From assembly GCA_017547975.1 (NCBI GenBank), contig JAFYNU010000047.1, positions 1 through 8,736 on the forward strand: DNA of 8,736 nucleotides, given 5' to 3'. The position numbers and the translations under genes were made by a program. The first letter of the stretch is position 1, and each line of letters begins with the position of its first letter. The DNA comes from Clostridia bacterium. GTDB lineage: Bacteria > Bacillota > Clostridia > Oscillospirales > QAMX01. Below are positions 1-6,740 of this stretch, piece after piece. The notes under the pieces were generated by a model. It searched no databases, was not told where the DNA came from, and saw only the letters and a program-made list of their open reading frames with translations.

Positions 1-1099
1 AGTCGATGATGCCCAGGAGCGGGGTGTAGGGCAGGGGAGCGGTGCGGACGTAGGGGGTTTCCAGCTGGACGGTCATGCCGGTTTCGCTGGATTTACGGAA
101 GGAGGACATAAGTTCCACCACGTGAAGCTGCTGGGAATAGTGGGCCCGGTGATCCCTGCCGGTTTCGATGGCTTTGGCCATGTCCGCAAGGCCCAGGGCA
201 CGGCTGTTTTCGGTGTAACGTGTGAGAAGGGGGATCTTTTCGTAGGTGCGGCTGCCCGGCCGAAGCAGGAGCACGTCCCCGCCGAAGGTATTGGGGTCGG
301 GAACCCGCAGGGTGCCCTCGGTGCCGTAGATGATGATTTCGTCCGCCCGGTCGGCGTAGCTGTCGAAGGAGGCGGTGAAGGAGGCGATGACCCCCGATTC
401 AAACAGGATGGTGCCCGATTCGTGGGTGGGAACCTCCACCGGCATGGGGATGCCCATTTTGGCCTGGTTCAGGATGGGGCGTACGTCGAAGGTCTTTTTT
501 ACAAAACCGTTTACCGCCTTGGCCCGGCCCAAAAGATGAACCAGAGCGGTCATGTAGTAGGGACCCATATCAAACATGGGGCCGCCGCCGTATTGGTAGA
601 AGAATTCGGGATCGGGGTGCCAGCTCTCCGGCCCGTGGCTGAGCATGTGGGCGCTGGCGGCGGTGGGGGTGCCGATGAAGCCGTCGTCGATCAGGCGGCG
701 GGCGGTCTGGATGCCGGCACCCAGGAAGGTGTCGGGAGCGCCGCCAAGGTAAAGTCCCTTTTCTTTTGCCAATTCCACAAGCTCCTTGGCCTCCGCAAGG
801 TTGGGGGAGAGGGGCTTTTCGGAATAAACGTGCTTCCCGGCAAGGAGGGCCGCCTTGGTGACCTCGTAGTGCTCGTAGGGGCGGGTGATGTTGAGGACAA
901 TGTCCACCTCCGGATCGGCGAACAGCTCGTACATATCCTTGTAGATCTTGGGGACGCCGTACTTCTTCGCACCCTCTTCGGCCCGCTCGGGAATCAGGTC
1001 ACAAACGCCGATGACCTGGATTTCTTTGTAAAGATTGGTAATGTTTTTGAGGTAGATATCGCTGATACAGCCAACCCCAACGAATGCAATATTCTTCAT
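1..1099 (-). CDS. Gfo/Idh/MocA family NAD(P)-dependent oxidoreductase (3' end beyond window)
   Basis: This is a soluble dehydrogenase of the Gfo/Idh/MocA family, which oxidises or reduces sugars, inositols or related polyols with NAD(P). The 366 visible codons stay open to the left edge, so the C-terminus is missing. The protein begins MKNIAFVGVGCISDIYLKN, a Rossmann fold with a GxGxxS/D-type nucleotide loop. The family signature EKP is at residues 94-96, with K95 the likely catalytic lysine. The second-domain motif GGGPMFDMGPYY is at 171-182, where D177 is kept and a tyrosine (Y181) stands where many members have histidine. The ATG at 1097-1099 has a GGAGG site (1107-1111) 7 nt upstream. The gap to the peptidase gene is only 13 nt, so it is very probably the third gene of the flavoprotein operon. 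The family is secure; the substrate is unknown. Confidence 0.93.
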   Translation of the reverse strand, partial: MKNIAFVGVGCISDIYLKNITNLYKEIQVIGVCDLIPERAEEGAKKYGVPKIYKDMYELFADPEVDIVLNITRPYEHYEVTKAALLAGKHVYSEKPLSPNLAEAKELVELAKEKGLYLGGAPDTFLGAGIQTARRLIDDGFIGTPTAASAHMLSHGPESWHPDPEFFYQYGGGPMFDMGPYYMTALVHLLGRAKAVNGFVKKTFDVRPILNQAKMGIPMPVEVPTHESGTILFESGVIASFTASFDSYADRADEIIIYGTEGTLRVPDPNTFGGDVLLLRPGSRTYEKIPLLTRYTENSRALGLADMAKAIETGRDHRAHYSQQLHVVELMSSFRKSSETGMTVQLETPYVRTAPLPYTPLLGIID

Positions 1100-1112
1100 G
1101 GATGTTCCTCCG

Positions 1113-2522
1113 TTATTTCAATTTGACCCCGTCCAGGGCCACCAGAGTCATGGTGTAGATCAGTGCGGCCTGCAGAAGAGAGGGCAGATAGACCCCTTCG
1201 TCATGCTGATGGGCGCCCCCCATTTCGGGGAGACCGTCGGGGGTTTCCAACCCGCCGGGGCCGAAGGCCACCGCATTGGTGAGCTTGCGGGCGTAGGTGC
1301 CCCCAGCCATGGTGTAGGGCTCCCGGTCTTCCCCGGTGATGGAGTTGAAAATGCCGTTCAGGGTGGTAACCAGGGGGCTTTCCTTGGGTACGTAGGCGGG
1401 CTTGCTGTCACGAACCTTTTCCAGGGTGTAGCCGTTTTCGGCGGCGGTGTTTGCGATGGCGGTCCGGATGGCATCCCCATCGGCGGTGACCGGGTAACGG
1501 ACGTTGAAGCCCAGGCAGAGCTTGCCATTCTGCATGGAAAGCAGGCTTCCCACGCAGGTCAGATTGCCCGATACCTCGTCCTCGCAGGCGATGTTCAACG
1601 CGGTGCCCAGCACGTCGTTATTGACCGAGGTGGCAAAATTCAAAATTTCCGCGTCCGCCGGGGAGGCGATGCCGCTTGCAACCAGCATTTGGGTGAGAAG
1701 GTGGATGGCGTTGACCCCGTTGTAGGGGAAGGCGGCGTGGACCGCCTGACCCTCGGCACGGATGATGACCTTGCCGGGCTCCCGCTCCACGGTGAAGGGG
1801 GCGGAGATGGAGTTGAGCTTTTGGAACAGGGCCGCCGATTCCTTCAAAACCACGTAAGCCTTGTCGGGTACCATGTTGGAAACCAGGCCGCCCCCCATTT
1901 CCAGAATGTCACCCGAAAGGGCTTTGGCGGAAACCAGGGTTCCCTCCAGAATGCCCTTTTCCCCATAGCAAACCGGGAAGCCGCTGTCGGGGATGATGCT
2001 GCAGTCGGGCAGGGGATAGTGCTCCCGGAACCAGGTCACGTCGGCCATACCCTTTTCTTCATCGGTGCCAAGGTAGAGGGTGACGGTGTTTTGAAGTTCA
2101 ATGCCCAGCTCCCGGAGACAGCGCAGGGCGTAAAGACCCACCATGGCGGGACCCTTGTTGTCCCCCACACCCCGGCCGAAGAGCACGTCCCCCTCCCGGG
2201 TCATGTTGTAGGGTTGGTGTTCCCAACCGTCCCCTTCGGGCACCACGTCCAGGTGGCCCCACAGGCCAACGGTTCCTTCCCCCTTGCCGGGGGCGGTGAG
2301 GGAACCCACGTAATAATCGTAGTTTTTGGCAGAAAAACCGTAGCCGGTGCCGATTTCCAGCATTTTGTCCAGCACATCCCGGCAACCCTGGCCGAAGGGG
2401 GCCACAGGGGAGGCGGGGTCGGAGACGCTTCGAATGTTCACGATTTTGGCAAGGTCGGCCACGTATTCATCGGTGTGGGCGGCGAACCACCCTTCGATTT
2501 TGGTTCTCAGATTGGCATCCAT
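1113..2522 (-). CDS. M20 family metallopeptidase, PepV-like dipeptidase
   Basis: This is a 469-aa zinc-dependent aminoacylase/dipeptidase of the M20 family, matching the length of lactic acid bacterial PepV (about 470 aa). Visible motifs are GHLDVVPEGDGW (89-100, metal ligand H90 and D92), GRGVGDNKGP (bridging D121), TDEEKG (general base E155, ligand E156), PDSGFP (ligand D179), the GGLVSNMVPD stretch with N216, a lid-domain VHAAFP histidine (H262), and the C-terminal GGAHQHDE, in which H438 is the likely last ligand. All catalytic positions of the family appear intact. There is no signal peptide, so it is cytoplasmic. The ATG at 2520-2522 has GGAGG 8-9 nt upstream. It lies 24 nt after the flavoprotein gene and 13 nt before the dehydrogenase gene. 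Actual substrates could be dipeptides or N-acylated amino compounds; PepV-like is a family-level call. Confidence 0.93.
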   Translation of the reverse strand: MDANLRTKIEGWFAAHTDEYVADLAKIVNIRSVSDPASPVAPFGQGCRDVLDKMLEIGTGYGFSAKNYDYYVGSLTAPGKGEGTVGLWGHLDVVPEGDGWEHQPYNMTREGDVLFGRGVGDNKGPAMVGLYALRCLRELGIELQNTVTLYLGTDEEKGMADVTWFREHYPLPDCSIIPDSGFPVCYGEKGILEGTLVSAKALSGDILEMGGGLVSNMVPDKAYVVLKESAALFQKLNSISAPFTVEREPGKVIIRAEGQAVHAAFPYNGVNAIHLLTQMLVASGIASPADAEILNFATSVNNDVLGTALNIACEDEVSGNLTCVGSLLSMQNGKLCLGFNVRYPVTADGDAIRTAIANTAAENGYTLEKVRDSKPAYVPKESPLVTTLNGIFNSITGEDREPYTMAGGTYARKLTNAVAFGPGGLETPDGLPEMGGAHQHDEGVYLPSLLQAALIYTMTLVALDGVKLK

Positions 2523-2546
2523 TGATATATTCCTCCGTGATTTTGT

Positions 2547-4382
2547 TTACAGATTTCGTGTTTCCCGGTATTCCTTCCACACCGCCTCAAACCAGTTGTC
2601 GGGGGCGGGCAGGGGACGGACGGGAATGTGGCAGGATTCCATGCCGGTTCCGTTCCAGAAGGTTTCCATAACCTTGTCCCGATAGGCGGGATTTTCGGGA
2701 ACCGGTGTGTCGCCCACGTAGTAAAGGGAGCTTCCCCGGCTCCCATTGGTGGTAAGCGCCAGCTTTTCCGCCGAAAGCAGAGCCAGGGCGGAAAGCAGGG
2801 TGTCCCGGGCCACCAGGGAATCGATGATGCCCGCGGGGGTTTTGGCGCCGAAGCCCTGGGGGAAGGTGGCAAGCAGATAGGTGATGGTTTCCTCGGCGGC
2901 GTCCAGGGAGGAATCGGACCGCAGGGCCGAGGCCGCATCCGACATGATCTCCCGGGCGGCATCCAGAAGGGAGCGTTCGCTCCGGGGAGCGTTTTCAATT
3001 TCCGCCGCAAGCTCCTCCACGTCGGCCTTGGTATCGGCCAAAACCTCTTCGGAGGGGGTACGGCGGGGAGATTTGAAGGCAATGGCCTCCGCAAGGCGGA
3101 TGGCACCCACCTGACCGGAGTTCAGGGCGGAGCCCCCGGGCCGCACTGCACCGAAGGTACCGGCGGCCTCCCCGGCGGCAAACAGGCCGGGAATGGAACT
3201 TTGCCAGTCGGCATCCACCGCCACGCCGCCGTTGTTGTGCTGGGCGGAAAGGGAGATTTCCAAAAGCTCCCGGTCCAGGTGAATATCGTGGGAACGGTAC
3301 AAGTCCACCGCACCGGGATTCATTTGCATCAGCCGGTCAAAGGGGGTGTCTCCGGTGGAACCCGATTTTTGGAGGTACTCCCGGGCCTCCTCCGGAAGGA
3401 TCGAAAGGTCGGTGAGGGCGGCGGGGTTATGAAGATAGTCCAAAAAGACCCGCTTGCCCATGGAAAGCTGATCGAAAAGGGCCATATCCACCCGGCTGGA
3501 GCCCTCCACGTGCTTGGCGGCAAAGGGCCATTGATAGCCCTTCAGGAAGATGGAAAGGAGCATATCCGCCGGGTCGTCAAAGTAGTCGGGCAGGAATTCC
3601 CGGTAGCTTCCGTCCTCCTCCAAAACCAAATAGCGGGGGATCACCTGCTGGTAGCTGCCCGACAGGTTCCAGCGGAATTTGGTGGAGGCAATGCCGAACT
3701 GCCACTCGGCGAAATTCTGGAGTCTTGCCCCGGCTTCGATGGCAAGGCCGGTCATGCCGGTCTGGCCCAGGGGGTAGACCACGTTTTTGAAAATGCCTGC
3801 GGGCCCGCCGGTGGCAAGCACCACGTTTTCGCCGGCCCAGGGGGTGATGACTCCCTCCCGGTTCATGGTGATGACGCCGTGGATGCCGGCTTCGTCCACC
3901 GCCAGCCGCACCGCCTTTTCGCCGTCGAAAATGGGAATGCCCCGCTTTTCCGCCTCGGCCTCCAGAGCCTGGGTCATGTAGCGGGAGGTCAGGGGCCCGG
4001 CGGAGGTACCCCGGCTTCTGGGGTCGTGGTCGGTTTTGTAACCCACGTATTCCCCGTAGGGGTTAGTGGGGAAGGGAACCCCAAGCTCGCAAAGGTTCAA
4101 AAAGCCCCGCACCGAACCGGCGGCTTCGGCATAGGCCACGTCACCGTGGACCGAGCCGCCCTCAAACAGGGTCTGGGCCATTTCGGCCACCGAGTCGGGT
4201 ACCGAACCGCAAAGCGAGAGCTTGTAGTAGGTTTGTTTGTCGCTTCCCGCATTGCGGGAGGTGCCGTTTTCTTTTCTGTCGGTGAGGATGGCAATATCCC
4301 CAACCCCCAGGGTGTCAAGCCGCAATGCGGCGGCGTAGGCGGCGGCGCCGCTTCCGATGATGAGGGCACGGTAGGTTTTCAT
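2547..4382 (-). CDS. FAD-dependent oxidoreductase, fumarate reductase/aspartate oxidase flavoprotein superfamily
   Basis: This is a 611-aa flavoprotein related to the catalytic subunits of fumarate reductase and succinate dehydrogenase and to NadB. The N-terminal FAD dinucleotide-binding motif is IIGSGAAAYAAA (8-19). DPRSRGTSAGP (120-130), VVLATGGPAGIF (187-198) and GLFAAGEAAG near 399-408 are further flavin-fold motifs, followed by VRPGGSALNSGQ (413-424). Residues from about 440 to 611 form a C-terminal helical region. No iron-sulfur or membrane-anchor subunit gene is adjacent and no signal peptide is visible, so a soluble cytoplasmic enzyme is likely. The motif that reads HYTMGG in FrdA reads QHNNGG here (381-386), so the substrate is probably not simply fumarate. 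It is the first gene of an operon with the peptidase and dehydrogenase. The ATG has an AAGGAG site 8 nt upstream. The reaction is unknown. Confidence 0.9.
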   Translation of the reverse strand: MKTYRALIIGSGAAAYAAALRLDTLGVGDIAILTDRKENGTSRNAGSDKQTYYKLSLCGSVPDSVAEMAQTLFEGGSVHGDVAYAEAAGSVRGFLNLCELGVPFPTNPYGEYVGYKTDHDPRSRGTSAGPLTSRYMTQALEAEAEKRGIPIFDGEKAVRLAVDEAGIHGVITMNREGVITPWAGENVVLATGGPAGIFKNVVYPLGQTGMTGLAIEAGARLQNFAEWQFGIASTKFRWNLSGSYQQVIPRYLVLEEDGSYREFLPDYFDDPADMLLSIFLKGYQWPFAAKHVEGSSRVDMALFDQLSMGKRVFLDYLHNPAALTDLSILPEEAREYLQKSGSTGDTPFDRLMQMNPGAVDLYRSHDIHLDRELLEISLSAQHNNGGVAVDADWQSSIPGLFAAGEAAGTFGAVRPGGSALNSGQVGAIRLAEAIAFKSPRRTPSEEVLADTKADVEELAAEIENAPRSERSLLDAAREIMSDAASALRSDSSLDAAEETITYLLATFPQGFGAKTPAGIIDSLVARDTLLSALALLSAEKLALTTNGSRGSSLYYVGDTPVPENPAYRDKVMETFWNGTGMESCHIPVRPLPAPDNWFEAVWKEYRETRNL

Positions 4383-4383
4383 T

Positions 4384-4399
4384 CGAAAGACTCCTTTCG
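4384..4399 (-). promoter_or_regulatory. RBS hairpin of the flavoprotein gene
   Basis: A perfect 6-bp inverted repeat, CGAAAG-ACTC-CTTTCG on the plus strand, covers the Shine-Dalgarno region and ends one base before the start codon. In the mRNA the GAG of the AAGGAG site would sit mostly in the four-base loop, with its first bases in the stem. The repeat is seen directly; any effect on translation is inference. Confidence 0.5.
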
Positions 4400-4417
4400 C
4401 ATGGTTCTTTTGGGATT

Positions 4418-4446
4418 ATTATACAACCTCCGGTAAAAAAAGGCAA
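4418..4446 (-). promoter_or_regulatory. Sigma-A-type promoter of the flavoprotein-peptidase-dehydrogenase operon
   Basis: On the minus strand a perfect TATAAT -10 box (4418-4423) lies 17 bp downstream of TTGCCT (4441-4446), a -35 box with four of six consensus bases. Transcription would begin near 4411, giving a leader of about 29 nt. It is back to back with the phosphoribosyltransferase promoter. No clear operator was recognised between them. Confidence 0.7.
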
Positions 4447-4465
4447 CTGCCGACCGCATTCTTTC

Positions 4466-4494
4466 TTGCATTTTTGCGCCCGATGGTATACAAT
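4466..4494 (+). promoter_or_regulatory. Probable promoter of the phosphoribosyltransferase gene
   Basis: TTGCAT (4466-4471) and TACAAT (4489-4494, five of six consensus bases) are separated by 17 bp. Transcription would start near 4501, leaving a leader of about 32 nt with the ribosome binding site AAGGAGA (4517-4523). The -35 box is weak (three of six), so the assignment rests on the -10 box, spacing and position. Confidence 0.55.
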
Positions 4495-4532
4495 GAAGAT
4501 AACACAATCTTTCGGTAAGGAGAGTTTGCAAT

Positions 4533-5093
4533 ATGGATCGCTACTACACCCTGAAATGCGCCGGGCTGGAACGCCAGCTGAAGCTCTACCCGGTGAACGA
4601 ATCGCTTTACATCGCCGCCCTGATCATGTTCGGCGACGTGGAATTCACCAAAGCCACCGCCAAGACCCTTTTGGAAAAGGCCCCGGAATTTGACATCATG
4701 ATTACCGCCGAATCCAAGGGCATTCCTCTCGTTTGCGAAATGGCGGCCCAGGCGGGGCAGAACGAATACATCGTAGCCCGGAAGGGTCCCAAGGTCTACA
4801 TGGAAAACGTGGTTTTCGTCAACGTCAACTCCATCACCACCGCAAACAGCCAGATCCTCTGCCTGGGTCAGCGGGAAATCGACATGATGGCGGGCAAGCG
4901 CATCCTCATCGTGGACGACGTGATCTCCACCGGGGAATCGCTGGCAGCCCTGGAAGCCCTGGTGAAAAAGGTTGGGGGCAACATCGTTGGCAAAATGGCG
5001 GTTTTGGCCGAAGGGGAAGCCGCAAGCAGGAAGGATATCATCTTCCTTGAAAAACTGCCCCTCTTCAATGCAAACGGCGAAGAAATGGAATAA
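4533..5093 (+). CDS. Phosphoribosyltransferase family protein (adenine/xanthine PRT type)
   Basis: This is a 186-aa type I phosphoribosyltransferase-fold protein. The PRPP-binding motif ILIVDDVISTGES is at residues 124-136, with the acidic pair D128-D129 and the STG phosphate loop. AESKGIP (59-65) matches the pyrophosphate-binding loop with its non-proline cis-peptide region, and ARKGPK (82-87) is the usual basic segment, as in Apt and Xpt. The family transfers ribose-5-phosphate from PRPP to a purine-type base, or acts as a regulator in some members. The C-terminus is short and acidic (NGEEME). AGGAG lies 10 nt before the ATG. The gene stands alone, divergent from the flavoprotein operon, with its own terminator. 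The base specificity cannot be told from the motifs, and apt-like is only the nearest guess. Confidence 0.88.
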   Translation: MDRYYTLKCAGLERQLKLYPVNESLYIAALIMFGDVEFTKATAKTLLEKAPEFDIMITAESKGIPLVCEMAAQAGQNEYIVARKGPKVYMENVVFVNVNSITTANSQILCLGQREIDMMAGKRILIVDDVISTGESLAALEALVKKVGGNIVGKMAVLAEGEAASRKDIIFLEKLPLFNANGEEME

Positions 5094-5102
5094 AAAGATT
5101 GT

Positions 5103-5144
5103 AAAAAGGACCTTTCCCGGATACAGCGGGGAAGGCCCTTTTTT
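5103..5144. terminator. Strong, probably bidirectional intrinsic terminator
   Basis: The stem pairs 5103-5119 with 5127-5143 around the loop GATACAG, with one A-C mismatch and one G-U pair. A T6 run (5139-5144) follows on the plus strand and T5 on the minus strand. It ends the phosphoribosyltransferase transcript, and because it lies 53 bp past the SGNH stop it can also end the convergent operon. Confidence 0.88.
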
Positions 5145-5160
5145 CGTGGAGCTTTTGCGC

Positions 5161-5176
5161 GAAAACCCGGGTTTTC
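5161..5176. repeat. 16-bp perfect palindrome in the convergent spacer
   Basis: GAAAACCCGGGTTTTC is fully self-complementary. It also nests a second hairpin, CCCGG (5166-5170) with CCGGG (5176-5180). It lies between the SGNH stop and the shared terminator. It could be an accessory termination hairpin or a protein-binding site; nothing in the sequence decides. Confidence 0.5.
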
Positions 5177-5196
5177 CGGGGGCGTTGAGCCTCGGT

Positions 5197-5874
5197 TTAT
5201 TCCATCATGGTGTCCAGAAGAGAGGTGGCAAAGAGCTCGTGCATTTCACGGATGGGATGATTGATTCCCTCCGCAAGCAGCATATCGATATCAACGCCGT
5301 GGGCGTGCAGTTTTTTCCATTTTGTGTAAACGTCGCATACCGGAATATCGTATTTTTTAGCAGTGGCAATACCGGCTTCCATATACTTGTCCATCAAGCC
5401 ATCGTTTTGCCATTTCATGGAGTTCCCTGCGTATTCGATATAACGCTCCAGCACGTTGGGATTGACGTAGGTGTTGATCATGTTGGGTGTCATGAAAATC
5501 ACCTCGCATCCGAAGGCCTTTAGCTGTTCAAAGATTTTGGACAGGGAATCGACGTAAAGCGGTAAGCCCTCTTCAAGCTTGGTTACGTCGTTCAGGCCAA
5601 AGCAAACCACGCACAAATCGGGATTTTTGGAAAGTACGTCCCGTTCCAGCCGTGTAACGCCGTAATCGGATGCGGTACCTCTGATGCCCGCATTGATGAC
5701 GTTGATCACCGAGTTGGGACAAAGTACCTCCAGCTTTCGTTTCAGGCGGTTGTGGTAAACCGCTTCGTAGTCGCAGTGGGAGCGAAAACAGCCCTGGGTT
5801 ACGCTGTCACCCAAAAAGGCAATGGTTGTTGGGGGATTGTGTTTGTTGACGGCAATTTTTCGTAAAATTTCCAT
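5197..5874 (-). CDS. SGNH/GDSL-family hydrolase (esterase)
   Basis: This is a 225-aa single-domain SGNH hydrolase, a family of esterases that includes carbohydrate O-deacetylases. Block I is AFLGDSVTQG with nucleophile S24, block II is NAGIRGTAS with G66, block III is CFGLND with N95, and block V is EGINHP with H206. The usual DxxH acid is not present: G203 is at that position and E202 is one residue further away. There is no signal peptide, so it probably acts inside the cell on an imported substrate. The frame is open 22 codons further upstream, but that extension overlaps the preceding gene. The ATG at 5874 has GGAG (5884-5887) 9 nt upstream and follows the isomerase stop by 4 nt, indicating translational coupling. 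It is the last gene of the low-GC operon. The substrate is unknown. Confidence 0.9.
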   Translation of the reverse strand: MEILRKIAVNKHNPPTTIAFLGDSVTQGCFRSHCDYEAVYHNRLKRKLEVLCPNSVINVINAGIRGTASDYGVTRLERDVLSKNPDLCVVCFGLNDVTKLEEGLPLYVDSLSKIFEQLKAFGCEVIFMTPNMINTYVNPNVLERYIEYAGNSMKWQNDGLMDKYMEAGIATAKKYDIPVCDVYTKWKKLHAHGVDIDMLLAEGINHPIREMHELFATSLLDTMME

Positions 5875-5878
5875 AGGG

Positions 5879-6718
5879 TTACGCTCCAATCTGGTTGATG
5901 ATATATCTGCCCATGCTTGCCAGATAAATAAGGGTGTCAAAAATCAGTTCGTTTGGAATTTTGGCAAAGCTTTTGAGTGCTTCAAAGGTGATATCGCCGG
6001 TGTAATTTGCCTTTTTCAGTGCATCGCACAGGGCATGCCAGTTGATGTTGCCTGTCATGGGGAAGAGATGCAAATCCTCATGCAGGTCATTGTCGTGAAC
6101 GTGCAGGGCACGGATCACAGAAGGGTTTGCTTTCGAAATGAACTCTGCGGGATCCCGGAACATGGCCGCGTGCCCAATGTCAATGCAGCCCACAATCCAT
6201 TCGGAATCAAGCTCTTCAATCAGGGAGCTGAAGGCCGCAGGGTCATTCAAAACCGGAAGGATTTGCCCGGCACGGCGTTCAAAGTCGTTCTCCACTGCGA
6301 TTTTTATACCGAACTTTCTCCCGTAGGGCTCCAGGGACCTATAATATGCCAGGTTGTATTGGTACAAATCGGCACGATCTGCGGTGCATATCAGGTGAAC
6401 GATGATATTGGTTGCCCCGATGTATGCGGCATATTCAATGGAGCGCACAACGGCGTTGTAGTGCCGGCAGGATATATCAAAGGGTTCCCCTTCCGCCAGA
6501 TCAAACGGAGCATGGGCCTGATTGCATAAGAGGCCGGCTTTTTGAAGCAAGGCTTTGGTTTTTTTGGCGTTTTCCATATAGGAGTCCCCCAAAACCTCTG
6601 CCACGTTGTCGTAGAAGGAATAATCACATGCGTCAAATCCCGCTTGCCTGAGCATTTCGAAGGATTTTTCTTCCCCAAATCGTTTTATGATACTGTTCGT
6701 TTCGGTGGATAAAAGCAT
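5879..6718 (-). CDS. Sugar phosphate isomerase/epimerase-like TIM-barrel protein
   Basis: This is a 279-aa protein of the xylose isomerase-like TIM-barrel superfamily (AP endonuclease 2 fold), which includes hexulose/xylulose-type isomerases, inosose dehydratases and tagatose/psicose epimerases. Strand-end motifs with likely metal ligands occur in order: NQAHAPF (66-72), IVHLI (106-110), AVEND (141-145, E143), CIDIGHA (178-184, D180 and H183), ALHVHDND (204-211, H206 and D209) and TFEAL (244-248, E246). These match the Glu-Asp-His-Glu metal site of the family. The protein is cytoplasmic. The start at 6718 has only a modest AGGTG site (6724-6728) 5 nt upstream. It follows the transporter by 22 nt and precedes the SGNH gene by 4 nt. 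The exact sugar cannot be inferred. Confidence 0.88.
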   Translation of the reverse strand: MLLSTETNSIIKRFGEEKSFEMLRQAGFDACDYSFYDNVAEVLGDSYMENAKKTKALLQKAGLLCNQAHAPFDLAEGEPFDISCRHYNAVVRSIEYAAYIGATNIIVHLICTADRADLYQYNLAYYRSLEPYGRKFGIKIAVENDFERRAGQILPVLNDPAAFSSLIEELDSEWIVGCIDIGHAAMFRDPAEFISKANPSVIRALHVHDNDLHEDLHLFPMTGNINWHALCDALKKANYTGDITFEALKSFAKIPNELIFDTLIYLASMGRYIINQIGA

Positions 6719-6740
6719 AGTAACACCTACCCTTTTTACG

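Noticed and set aside
122..4436. Three long plus-strand open frames (334, 475 and 602 codons) exactly opposite the three operon genes
   Set aside because: They mirror GC-rich coding sequence on the minus strand, have glycine/valine/histidine-rich composition without recognisable motifs, and lack convincing ribosome binding sites. The minus-strand proteins carry clear family motifs.
4466..4693. 75-codon plus-strand frame across the phosphoribosyltransferase start
   Set aside because: It begins inside the promoter and runs in another frame over a well-supported gene; no motif was seen.
5875..5940. 22-codon N-terminal extension of the SGNH hydrolase
   Set aside because: It overlaps the end of the isomerase-like gene, and the internal ATG at 5874 has a GGAG site and places the GDS block at the usual distance from the N-terminus.
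5822..6529. 235-codon plus-strand frame opposite the isomerase-like gene
   Set aside because: No ribosome binding site or domain is visible, while the minus strand has the full set of metal-site motifs.
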